In this document: in pieces, positions 24,434-31,932 of the stretch
How the letters are laid out: each line of letters begins with the position of its first letter
Numbering within the stretch: the first letter of the stretch is position 1
From: Catelliglobosispora koreensis DSM 44566
GTDB taxonomy: Bacteria > Actinomycetota > Actinomycetes > Mycobacteriales > Micromonosporaceae
Assembly: GCF_000379685.1 (NCBI RefSeq)
Contig: NZ_KB903250.1
Span: 624-64,623 of the forward strand
DNA length: 64,000 nt
Direction: 5' to 3'
Notes under the pieces: model-generated
What the model was told of the DNA's origin: nothing
Databases searched by the model: none
What the model saw: only the letters and a program-made list of their open reading frames with translations
Position numbers and translations under genes: made by a program

Positions 24434-24877
24434 CTACCGGCGGTCTAGACGCCTTACGTAGGCAACGTTTTCCTGGTCGTCGGTGTCCTCGCTGGCCGAG
24501 CCCGCGAACCACGCGTCCAGGATCTCCTTGAGAAGCGGCTCGGAGGTCAGTCTGAGGCTGAGCGCCAGCACATTGGCATCGTTCCAGCGGCGAGCACCGT
24601 CGGCCGTGTAGGCGTCCGTGCACAGGGCGGCCCGAATGCCGGGAACCTTATTCGCGGCAATCGACGCGCCCGTGCCGGTCCAGCAGCAGACGACCGCCTG
24701 GTCCGCTTTCCCGTCAGCCACCTCGCGGGCGGCTGCCTCCGAGCAGACGGCCCACTGCGCATCGGAACCCGGATCGAGCGCCCCATACGCCGAAACCGTG
24801 TGCCCGCGCTCCCTCAGCTCATTGACGAGTGCGCGCGCTACTGGTTCGTCCATATCCGAAGAGACGGAGATCCGCAT
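24434..24877 (-). CDS. RpiB/LacA/LacB family sugar-phosphate isomerase
   Basis: This 147-residue protein has MRISVSSDMDEPVARALVNEL with the phosphate-binding Asp region, HTVSAYG, and the active-site Cys block CWTGTGASIAANKVPGIRAALC. It then has DAYTADGARRWNDANVLALSLR. Typical RpiB has C-G-T-G-x-G; here the residue after the Cys is Trp, an unusual substitution at the catalytic loop. It should isomerise ribose-5-phosphate or a related sugar phosphate. ATG at 24877 matches the family start; longer upstream frames are not conserved-looking. Confidence 0.85.
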   Translation of the reverse strand: MRISVSSDMDEPVARALVNELRERGHTVSAYGALDPGSDAQWAVCSEAAAREVADGKADQAVVCCWTGTGASIAANKVPGIRAALCTDAYTADGARRWNDANVLALSLRLTSEPLLKEILDAWFAGSASEDTDDQENVAYVRRLDRR

Positions 24878-25176
24878 AGCCCTTGAGCCTACGCGTTCCG
24901 GGCCAACGGCTACGTGCCATCGGCGGCCGGGTGTCCAAAACCCGCGCGGATCTGGCAGGGAAAGGCCGGCAAGGCCTGACCGGTGCCCGGCGGGAGCAGC
25001 GGTCTGAAAGCACCGCGGACCCGGGAAATGAGGCTCTTGAAGGGTTTTCGGCGGAGCATCGCAACTCGGCGTGTTTACGCACTCGCTGGGCAAGCGTATG
25101 TGTCGTATCCCCGGACTAGCTTGGTGAAGCCTGGTCCCGGTGTTGAATCAGGCACTGCCGAAAAGAGGGAGCGACT
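24878..25176. other. intergenic region between divergent genes, no gene seen
   Basis: This 299-nt gap separates the RpiB-like and DUF899 starts. Short frames exist on both strands but none has a recognisable motif or a convincing ribosome site. GAGGGAG just before the end serves the DUF899 gene. It probably holds two promoters. Confidence 0.4.
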
Positions 25177-25905
25177 GTGCGCCACCTACCCATCGAGCCG
25201 CTAGCCGTCTCGGCGCTGCCAACTGCCACCAGCCGCGAAGATTATGAGGCTGCCCGCGCCAGTTTGCTGGTCAAGGAGAAGGCGCACAGCCGCGCGGGAG
25301 ATGCGATCGCCGCGGAGCGCCGCCGGCTACCGATGATCGAGATTCCCGAGTCCGTCACCGTCGTCGGTGCGAAGGGCGAGGTCCCGTTTCTGGAGGCCTT
25401 CGAAGGGCGGCGGATGCTCGTCGGTTACTTCCATATGTGGCACGACGGCCAGCCGGCGCAAGGCCAGTGCATTGGCTGCACCTACTTCGCCTCTCAAGTC
25501 CAGGGTCCGCTGGCGCACTTGCACGCACGTGACGTGACACTGGCCTACTTCTGCGAGGGCACCTATGAGGAAAGCCGGGCCTACGCGGACTTCATGCGCT
25601 ACACGGCACCCTGGTATTCGGCGCGCGACGCGGGCGACGGGCTGCTGGCAGGCCGGGATTTCGGCTGGCTCGGCTGCTACGTACGCGACGATCATGGCCG
25701 TGTCTACGAGACCTACTGGACCACTGACCGTGGCAACGAAGCGGGCTTCTGGTCCTACAGTCTGCTGGACCGGACCGTGTTCGGCCGTCAGGAGGCGTGG
25801 GAGGACTCTCCCGACGGCTGGCCAAAGATTCCTGCCGGCCAGCACCAGTGGCGTAGCGACGGCCGCCCTCTAGCGCAATGGGACGTCACCGGCGAACCAG
25901 CCTAG
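25177..25905 (+). CDS. DUF899 thioredoxin-like family protein
   Basis: This 242-residue protein has the DUF899 layout: an N-terminal helix with KEKAHSRAGDAIAAERRRLP, then FEGRRMLVGYFHMWHDG, and GQCIGCTYFASQV carrying the CxxC-like pair of thioredoxin-fold relatives. C-terminal FWSYSLLDRTVFGRQEAWEDSPDGWP follows. The enzymatic role of the family is not established. GTG at 25177 follows GAGGGAG. Its end overlaps the response regulator stop convergently. Confidence 0.85.
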   Translation: MRHLPIEPLAVSALPTATSREDYEAARASLLVKEKAHSRAGDAIAAERRRLPMIEIPESVTVVGAKGEVPFLEAFEGRRMLVGYFHMWHDGQPAQGQCIGCTYFASQVQGPLAHLHARDVTLAYFCEGTYEESRAYADFMRYTAPWYSARDAGDGLLAGRDFGWLGCYVRDDHGRVYETYWTTDRGNEAGFWSYSLLDRTVFGRQEAWEDSPDGWPKIPAGQHQWRSDGRPLAQWDVTGEPA

Positions 25906-26564
25906 CCGGGCTTAATCAATCCCGTTTCGTAGGCCAGAATCACCAGCTGCACCCGGTCTCTGACGCCCAGCTTCGAAATCGCCCGTGTGATATGCGTCTT
26001 GGCCGTAAGCGGGCTGATAAACAGAGCTCGCGCAATGTCCTCATTGGACATGCCGGAAGCGAGCAGCTGCACTACCTCCCGCTCGCGACCAGTAAGAACC
26101 TCTAGACGGCTATCGTTGCTGGGATTGGGAACCGGGCGGCGGGCAAACTGCTCGATGACCCGCCGCGTGACGCTAGGGGAAAGTAACGCATCGCCAGCGG
26201 CGACCGCGGTCACCGCGTGCCGCAACTCATCCGGCTCGATTTCTTTGGTGAGAAAGCCGCTGGCTCCGGCTTGCAGCGCGGAAAAGATGTACTCATCCGT
26301 TTCGAAAGTCGTCAGGATAATTACTTTGACGGCGGCCAGGGCTGGATCCGCGGTGATTTGGGCCGTGGCACTAAGCCCATCGAGCCCAGGCATTCGGATG
26401 TCCATCAGGACAACGTCTGGAAGCAGGGTTTTAGCCGCGCGGACCGCTTCGTCTCCGGTGGTGGCCTCGCCGACGACTTCAATGGTGCGGGCACGGCGAA
26501 GCAGGCTGCGGAATCCCGCCCGTACGAGTGCCTGGTCATCGGCGAGGAGCACCCTGATCGTCAT
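25902..26564 (-). CDS. NarL/LuxR-type response regulator
   Basis: This 220-residue protein has a receiver with VLLADDQALVRAGFRSLL, phospho-acceptor Asp in LPDVVLMDIRMPG, and a KEIEPDEL conserved Lys segment. It then has a LuxR HTH (LTGREREVVQLLASGMSNEDIARALFISPLTAKTHI). Its start overlaps the kinase stop by 4 nt (ATGA), making this the cognate partner of the adjacent histidine kinase. Confidence 0.95.
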   Translation of the reverse strand: MTIRVLLADDQALVRAGFRSLLRRARTIEVVGEATTGDEAVRAAKTLLPDVVLMDIRMPGLDGLSATAQITADPALAAVKVIILTTFETDEYIFSALQAGASGFLTKEIEPDELRHAVTAVAAGDALLSPSVTRRVIEQFARRPVPNPSNDSRLEVLTGREREVVQLLASGMSNEDIARALFISPLTAKTHITRAISKLGVRDRVQLVILAYETGLIKPG

Positions 26565-27685
26565 AAGGACGAGCTTGGCACAGGGATTTCGGCTCGGACG
26601 GCGTAGCCCCCGCCGCTGGCCGGGCCGGCCGTGAAGCTACCGCCTAAAGCACTGACCCTCTCCTTCATCCCGGTTATGCCCGCGCCGGGCAACCCTGGTG
26701 TCCCCACGCCGTCATCCGTCACTTCAGCAATCGCTACCGTGCCAGAGTTCTCCAGGCGGACTGAAACCCTCGTGGCCTGCGCATGCCGGACCGCGTTGGT
26801 CAGCGACTCTTGAACCAAACGGTAGATAGCCTGCCCCACTGTCGCTGGCAACCCGTGCAGGTCCCCAGCCGAGCTCAGTTCTACGTTCAAGCCGCTGGCC
26901 CGGATCCGTTGTATCAGTTGCATGAGGCTGTCCAATCCAGCCGGCGGCGCCAGGTCGACGGCATCGCCGCCGTCCCGCAACACCCCAACGAGGGCGCGCA
27001 GATCAGCCACCGCCTGGCCACGCACCTCCTGCGCGATGCGCAAAGCTTCCCGGGCTTCAGCCGGGGAGTCGTCCAGAGCTTCGATAACTACCCGCAACTG
27101 GAGCCCCACCACCGTCAGCGTATGGGCCACCACATCGTGCAGCTCACGGGCGATCCGCAGTCGTTCGTCGGCCGCGCGCCGCAGCGCCTCGCTACGGGCA
27201 CGTTCGGAAGCCTGTTCCCGCCACAGCAGCTGATTGCGGTAGGCGACCGCCGCGCTGAGCACCACCGCTAACCACAGCAGCTCTCCGCCAAGCGACCCCA
27301 AGACCGCCTGCGGATCACCACCCTGGACGAAGATCTCCCAACTCGCCGCAAACCCGAGCTGAAATAGCCCCACCCCAAGCGCCCAGCGTAAGCCTCCCCA
27401 TCTCGGCCGGCCGGCCACAGCGACCGCGAAATAGGCCACAGAGGCCGGCCATATCCAGCCGGTCGCGGTTAGCTCGGAAGTACGGAAGGCGGTGATCGTT
27501 GCCGCGCTTATGAGCAAGGCAGCCAACGGCCAGCGGCGCCAGGCCCACACCAATGCGCTGAGCACCACGGCCAGCGGCAGCGTCGCCTCGTATGTCACCG
27601 GCTCGCCCGCAAGAGCAGCCCCTGCCAGCACGCCCACAAACGTGGCCACGGCCAATGCCAGATCAGTGGCCCGTTCCATCTTCAC
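26561..27685 (-). CDS. membrane sensor histidine kinase (HisKA_3)
   Basis: This protein (about 374 residues) has membrane segments in residues 5-150, a DUF-like N-terminus, and the HisKA_3 His in ERLRIARELHDVVAHTLTVVGLQ. GHKL motifs follow: AIYRLVQESLTNAVRHA, VTDDGVG and LPGAGITGMKERVSALGG. GTG at 27685 overlaps the upstream TGA (GTGA); ATG at 27679 is the alternative. It should phosphorylate the adjacent LuxR-type regulator. The stimulus is unknown, but the coupled DUF998 membrane protein may contribute to sensing. Confidence 0.9.
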   Translation of the reverse strand: MKMERATDLALAVATFVGVLAGAALAGEPVTYEATLPLAVVLSALVWAWRRWPLAALLISAATITAFRTSELTATGWIWPASVAYFAVAVAGRPRWGGLRWALGVGLFQLGFAASWEIFVQGGDPQAVLGSLGGELLWLAVVLSAAVAYRNQLLWREQASERARSEALRRAADERLRIARELHDVVAHTLTVVGLQLRVVIEALDDSPAEAREALRIAQEVRGQAVADLRALVGVLRDGGDAVDLAPPAGLDSLMQLIQRIRASGLNVELSSAGDLHGLPATVGQAIYRLVQESLTNAVRHAQATRVSVRLENSGTVAIAEVTDDGVGTPGLPGAGITGMKERVSALGGSFTAGPASGGGYAVRAEIPVPSSSL

Positions 27686-28329
27686 GACCCGATCATGCCG
27701 TTCGGCCGCGCATGCTGTGCGGCGGCCACCGCCGCCAGAGCAAGCCAAAGCAGGTTGACGGCGATCAGCAGCCGCTCCACCAGGCCAAGCAGTGTCGGGA
27801 CGGCTCCGATGCCCAGCGATGGGCCATCCATGACATCCGCCAGAAAAACCGCCAGCGCGACCGTGCCCAGCACCGAGGAAATCGCCGCTCCCCAAAGCCA
27901 CTGGCGTCCCTTGACCCAACGTGCCGCCAAGGGCCGGCTGAGCAGAACCGCGGCGACCGGAAAACTGGCGAATGCCAGCCACGCCGCCATCCCGTGTGTC
28001 ATTTCCGATGTGGACGGACGGCTCCACTGGCCCGGTGGGTCAGCCGGAAATACCCCGGCAACCAGAACCCCCACAGTCCAGAGCGCCAGCAACCACTTAC
28101 CCCACCGGTGGCCGGGCACCCGGCGCAACAACCCGTGCACCAGTGCCGACGCGAGACCCATGCCCAGAATTGCCGCGGAAATCAGCCAGCCCGCATTGCC
28201 ATTCACGTATCGGCTAACCGTTTCACTGATTGGCTGATACTGCGGGTTCACCAGATCCGCCACCGCGATGCTCGCGCAAACGCCGATTGCCGTTCCAATG
28301 ACCGATCGTTTCATCACCATGCTTGTCAT
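27682..28329 (-). CDS. DUF998 family membrane protein
   Basis: This 215-residue protein has about six membrane segments; QPISETVSRYVNG after the first segment and the HGMAAWLAF segment are DUF998 hallmarks. The first hydrophobic stretch is preceded by Met-Lys-Arg and may be uncleaved. It heads a three-gene, overlapping unit with the kinase and regulator, suggesting it is an accessory sensor or a regulated target. No activity is established for the family. Confidence 0.8.
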   Translation of the reverse strand: MTSMVMKRSVIGTAIGVCASIAVADLVNPQYQPISETVSRYVNGNAGWLISAAILGMGLASALVHGLLRRVPGHRWGKWLLALWTVGVLVAGVFPADPPGQWSRPSTSEMTHGMAAWLAFASFPVAAVLLSRPLAARWVKGRQWLWGAAISSVLGTVALAVFLADVMDGPSLGIGAVPTLLGLVERLLIAVNLLWLALAAVAAAQHARPNGMIGS

Positions 28330-28410
28330 GTGAAGAAAGCTATGCGGCCCAACGTCCTACGGTCGTCATCCAGCCGGAGTCACCTCCGCCTGCTCGCCTG
28401 GAGCACGCTG

Positions 28411-28428
28411 TACACCATCCGGTGTACG
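28411..28428. promoter_or_regulatory. palindromic operator candidate GTACACC-N4-GGTGTAC
   Basis: GTACACC (28411-28417) and GGTGTAC (28422-28428) form a perfect 7-bp inverted repeat with a 4-bp spacer. It lies 82 bp upstream of the DUF998-kinase-regulator operon start, a good position for a LuxR-type regulator site such as the one encoded by that operon. The assignment to this regulator is inferred. Confidence 0.5.
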
Positions 28429-28745
28429 GCTTAGCCAGGCTCCAAGCCAATTTGGAAAGCGAAGTCCCTTATGCCACGCGCCAAACCGCTTTCTCTGACA
28501 TTCAGCCACCTGGGGCATTTCCGCCGACGCGATGTCAGAACGGAGGGCCTAACGCCCGCATCTCAGCAATAGCCGCCTGCTCAATCACAAGAACCTGGTC
28601 CCCATGGCCATTTCAAGGATCTCGAAAGGCCACCGTTTGGTACCCGCGCTTTGACGATCCCGCACTGGCGCACCAGCACTTCAGGACAAGGCCCGCACTC
28701 AGCATGGGCGCCAACCGTCGCGGATCACGGCACATAGACGAAACA

Positions 28746-28772
28746 CCCGCACGTGCGAAGTGCACGTGCGGG
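28746..28772 (-). terminator. hairpin terminator for the WYL gene
   Basis: CCCGCACGTGC and GCACGTGCGGG form a perfect 11-bp stem with a 5-nt loop, 77 nt downstream of the WYL stop on the minus strand, followed there by TGTTTCG. It shares the GCACGTGC core with the terminator after ssrA. Confidence 0.6.
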
Positions 28773-28848
28773 CTGTTCGCAGACCCAGCGCTCGCCTATT
28801 GCACTACGACACGCGACCCAAACCCATCGATGAGCGCTCATGCTGGTC

Positions 28849-29796
28849 TCAGCCGTATCGGGCGGCGAGCGCGTTGCCGATCGCGGCCAGGTGGTCGCGC
28901 ACACCCGCAGGGCCGGTCACCTCAAGCCATTCGGCCATCCAGGCAAGCTCTCCGGCGAGCAGGTATTCGTTGTGGCCACGGATCACGACCTCGATGCGGC
29001 CATCGGCGGTGGAGCCTCCCACGTCGAGCCGTTCGCCGAGTGCCATCCGGAGTATGCCTATCCCGTCGGATGTGGATACCGCCTGGATCTCAAGTGGTGT
29101 TCGCTTGCGGTCGATCTCGTCGGCGATTTCGCGCCAGCTCTGGGCAAGGTTGAAGTCCTCGGGCCGATGCACAGGATCGCCGGTCGGATCGGCGGATGAC
29201 ACACGGTCGATCCGGAAGGTCCGCTGGCCGGCTTCGGTGTGGGAAACGAGGTACCAGGCCGGGCCTTTGGCCACGATGCCCAGCGGGTGGACGGTTCTTT
29301 CGGTCTCGGTGCCGTTGCGGTCGACGTAGCCGAGGCGTATCTGGAGGCCGCGGATCACCGCGTCTTGGAGTTCGCCGAGGAAACGAGGTGGCCGGTGCTC
29401 GATCCGATTCGATCCCCATCGTTGCGGGTCCACGACCAACGATGACGCTGCCGCCTCGGCCTGCACCCGGAAGGGCTCGGGCAGAGCGTGAACGAGTTTG
29501 CGCAGAGCTGCTTTCACGGCTGGCGTCGCCGCCGAGGCCTGGCCCGCGACCAAGAACAGGGCGCGGGTCTCGCTGGCGGTCAGCCCGGACAGGTCTGTGC
29601 GGGCGCCGCCCACGAGACGCCAGCCGCCGCTGCGGCCCTGCACGGAATACACGGGCACGCCGGACATGGCCAGAGCATCAAGGTCGCGGCGTGCGGTGCG
29701 CTCGGAGACCTCTAGCTCCCGGGCGACCTCTGCCGCTGTCACCTGCTCGCGCCGTTGCAGCATCAGGAGGATGGCCACCAGCCGGTCGGTTCGCAT
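28849..29796 (-). CDS. WYL-domain helix-turn-helix regulator (YafY-like)
   Basis: This 315-residue protein has an N-terminal HTH_11 (RLVAILLMLQRREQVTAAEVARELEVSERTARRDLDALAMSGVPVY) and a middle WYL domain with ARFL-like FLGELQDAVIRGLQIRLGYVDRNG and GPAWYLVSHTEAGQRTFRIDRVSS. A C-terminal WCX region follows. ATG at 29796 matches the HTH start. It is divergent from an alpha/beta hydrolase gene; a 25-bp palindrome lies in the shared gap. Confidence 0.9.
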   Translation of the reverse strand: MRTDRLVAILLMLQRREQVTAAEVARELEVSERTARRDLDALAMSGVPVYSVQGRSGGWRLVGGARTDLSGLTASETRALFLVAGQASAATPAVKAALRKLVHALPEPFRVQAEAAASSLVVDPQRWGSNRIEHRPPRFLGELQDAVIRGLQIRLGYVDRNGTETERTVHPLGIVAKGPAWYLVSHTEAGQRTFRIDRVSSADPTGDPVHRPEDFNLAQSWREIADEIDRKRTPLEIQAVSTSDGIGILRMALGERLDVGGSTADGRIEVVIRGHNEYLLAGELAWMAEWLEVTGPAGVRDHLAAIGNALAARYG

Positions 29797-29815
29797 GTCG
29801 GCAACATTTTCACAA

Positions 29816-29840
29816 AAACCGGTCATGAGGTGACCGGTTT
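29816..29840. promoter_or_regulatory. 25-bp palindromic operator between WYL regulator and hydrolase
   Basis: AAACCGGTCA (29816-29825) and TGACCGGTTT (29831-29840) are perfect 10-bp inverted arms with a 5-bp spacer. It lies 20 bp from both divergent starts, so a bound WYL regulator would control both genes. Confidence 0.75.
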
Positions 29841-29859
29841 CGGTCGGCAAGATGGCGAC

Positions 29860-30810
29860 ATGACCTCAGCGGCGAATCCCGAATTTCCCAAGCCCACCCT
29901 TATTTCCGTCAACGGGGTGGAACTCGAAGTCTTTGAAGCAGGCCAGCAAAACGTGGAAAAACCCATTGTCCTTTGCCACGGCTGGCCAGAGCACGCCTTC
30001 TCATGGCGCTATCAGATGCCGGCCCTTGCCGCAGCGGGCTACCACGTCATCGTCCCGAACCAGCGGGGCTACGGCAATTCATCCCGCCCGGCCGAAGTAA
30101 CCGCCTACGACATTGAACACCTGTCGGGTGATCTCGTCGCACTTCTCGATCACTACGGGTACGAGGATGCCACCTTCGTCGGTCATGACTGGGGTGCAAT
30201 GGTCGTCTGGGGACTGACCCTGCTGCATCCGGACCGGGTAAACAAAGTGATCAACCTGAGCCTGCCTTACCAGGAGCGCGGAGAAAAGCCCTGGATCGAG
30301 TTCATGGAAGAGGTGTTTGGCGGCGACTTCTATTTCGTCCACTTCAACCGGCAGCCAGGCGTCGCCGACGCCGTGTTCGACGCGAACACCCACCAGTTCC
30401 TTCGCAACCTGTACCGCAAGAACGAGCCCCCCATGCAGCCTCAGCCAGGTATGACGCTGATCGACCTCGCCACAGCGGACGCACCACTCGGTGAGCCCGT
30501 CATGAGCGAAAGCGAACTGGCCGTTTTCGTCTCCGCCTTCGAAACCTCAGGTTTCACGGGCGGTGTGAATTGGTACCGCAACCTTGACCGCAACTGGCAC
30601 TTGCTGGCCGACGTGGACCCGATCATCCAGCAGCCCACGCTCATGATCTACGGCGACCGGGATGTGATCCAGAAGTCGGAGAATCTAGCGAAGTTCGTGC
30701 CCAATGTGGAAGTGGTCAGTTTGGATTGCGGGCATTGGATCCAGGAAGAAAAGCCGGAAGAAACAAACCAGGCGATTCTGAAGTGGCTGGACCAGCGGGA
30801 TGCCACCTAG
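29860..30810 (+). CDS. epoxide-hydrolase-type alpha/beta hydrolase
   Basis: This 316-residue alpha/beta hydrolase has the oxyanion motif LCHGWPEHAFSWRYQ (HGWP) and VPNQRGYGNSSRP. The nucleophile Asp is in FVGHDWGAMVVWGLTLLHP, and the catalytic His in LDCGHWIQEEKPEE. The HDWG nucleophile elbow and HGWP are typical of soluble epoxide hydrolases; haloalkane dehalogenases are the alternative. ATG at 29860 is preceded by a weak ribosome site. It is controlled by the divergent WYL regulator. Confidence 0.9.
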   Translation: MTSAANPEFPKPTLISVNGVELEVFEAGQQNVEKPIVLCHGWPEHAFSWRYQMPALAAAGYHVIVPNQRGYGNSSRPAEVTAYDIEHLSGDLVALLDHYGYEDATFVGHDWGAMVVWGLTLLHPDRVNKVINLSLPYQERGEKPWIEFMEEVFGGDFYFVHFNRQPGVADAVFDANTHQFLRNLYRKNEPPMQPQPGMTLIDLATADAPLGEPVMSESELAVFVSAFETSGFTGGVNWYRNLDRNWHLLADVDPIIQQPTLMIYGDRDVIQKSENLAKFVPNVEVVSLDCGHWIQEEKPEETNQAILKWLDQRDAT

Positions 30811-30884
30811 GCGCAAAGAGAAAGTCACCCACACTCGGTATGGGGACCAAAGTTCTTCAAAAGAAACGGGCTATAACGAAGACA

Positions 30885-30917
30885 CGACCTGCACGTGCCA
30901 TGGGCACGTGCAGGTCG
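30885..30917 (-). terminator. 15-bp hairpin terminator for ssrA
   Basis: CGACCTGCACGTGCC (30885-30899) and GGCACGTGCAGGTCG (30903-30917) form a perfect 15-bp stem with a 3-nt loop, 7 nt beyond the tmRNA 3' end on the minus strand. It may also end the hydrolase transcript from the other side. Confidence 0.8.
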
Positions 30918-30923
30918 CAGGTG

Positions 30924-31296
30924 TGGAGGTGCCGGGAATCGAACCCGGGTCCATCGCCGCTGCAACAGGGCTTCTCCGAGCGCAGCTTGCTGTGCCTTTC
31001 TCGGCCCCACCAATCACGCAAGCAAGTTGGTGTGACGGGCCCAGCCGGGTTTGATCTCGCCGCCCCAGCCCCCCGACGGGACTAGATTGGCCAGTCTGCT
31101 AGCTGACGGTGGCTATCTGGAACGCAGACGATTCCAGACCACCGGACCTTTTAGCGCAGTCGCCTAGGCGGCGAGAGCGAGGTCTTGCTTGGCGTAAGTG
31201 CCATTTGTGTTTTCCAACGACGATTTACGAGACGGCGTTGGCTTCCTCGGCTCGCTTCTCCTGCATTCACGAACAATGTCGAAACCAGTCACCCCC
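30924..31296 (-). ncRNA. ssrA: transfer-messenger RNA
   Basis: The minus strand has the tmRNA 5' block GGGGGTGACTGGTTTCGAC starting at 31296 and a 3' T-arm GGGTTCGATTCCCGG ending in CACCTCC-A at 30924; the two ends pair as a 7-bp acceptor stem with one G-U. The tag frame ends ...YAKQDLALAA then TAG at 31166-31164. Read back, it is open to ENTNGTY; the resume codon is not certain. The gene lies near smpB, its protein partner. Length is about 373 nt, normal for actinobacteria. CCA is not encoded. Confidence 0.92.
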
Positions 31297-31350
31297 AGTT
31301 TGGTGTACCCGATTACCCTAACGCCCGGGTCACTCGAAGTCATTCCAGTA

Positions 31351-31932
31351 TCAGCCAGCCACGCACGGTGTGCCGTCGATCTTGCAGTCCTTCGCGGATT
31401 TCCCCAGCGCGAGCACGGCCGGGAACCGGATCGTGAACTTGACCGGCGTTGTGGCCTTGAGCGGCGTAATCGTGACGACCGTGCCGTTCTGTTCCACTTT
31501 CACAAGATCCTTTGACCGATTCTCCACCGCGGTGGCATCGGGCATAGTCAGCACGACCGTCCACGCTCCGTGAGGCGAATCACTCACCGTGACTTCGGTA
31601 TCGAAACCCCCGAGTCCCAGCAAGGCCACGGTCTTATAGCTTGCTTTTGCCGGTACTCCCGAAGCACTCACCTGGACTGGAACATCACCTGAGGTCGGCG
31701 AGGACCCCGGTGTCCGCGACGGCGACGCTGATGGGCCGGGCTGTGCGGCTGCCCCCACCCCGTAGTCGTCGGAGGCCTGGTTGCCGGTCAGCGGCGGTAG
31801 CCCCAGCGGCAGCTGGCCACCGTTGAGCCAGACGGCGAAGGCGGAGCCGCACATCACCGCGAGCACAGCCGCGCCCGTCATGCTGAGCAGGCGCAGCCGC
31901 CGATCGCTGGGCCACCTTAGAAACCGGAGCAT
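31351..31932 (-). CDS. membrane-anchored protein with CBM2-like C-terminus
   Basis: This 193-residue protein has a basic N-terminus, one membrane segment (about 14-36), a Pro/Ser-rich extracytoplasmic linker, and a C-terminal beta-rich domain that ends CKIDGTPC. Blocks EVTVSDSPHGAWTVVLTMPDA and VTITPLKATTPVKFTIRF resemble the cellulose-binding CBM2 pattern, with the terminal Cys pair in place. The fold assignment is visual. Its start overlaps the upstream paralogue stop by 16 nt. It is the third gene of a tandem trio and has no adjacent glycosidase. Confidence 0.65.
   Translation of the reverse strand: MLRFLRWPSDRRLRLLSMTGAAVLAVMCGSAFAVWLNGGQLPLGLPPLTGNQASDDYGVGAAAQPGPSASPSRTPGSSPTSGDVPVQVSASGVPAKASYKTVALLGLGGFDTEVTVSDSPHGAWTVVLTMPDATAVENRSKDLVKVEQNGTVVTITPLKATTPVKFTIRFPAVLALGKSAKDCKIDGTPCVAG

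Larger units (their letters stand above)
28330..28848. other. 519-nt gap, no convincing gene
   Basis: One plus-strand frame runs open through the gap but continues far into the antisense of the WYL gene and has no recognisable motif, so I do not call it. The minus strand has frequent stops. The gap holds a strong palindrome at 28411 and a hairpin at 28746. It may contain a decayed gene, since its composition is lower in GC than the flanks. Confidence 0.4.

Noticed and set aside
28323-29153. Long plus-strand open frame (276 codons) across the 28330-28848 gap
   Set aside because: It begins inside the DUF998 start region and runs about 300 nt antisense through the WYL gene; it has no family motif or ribosome site, and such frames are common in GC-rich DNA.
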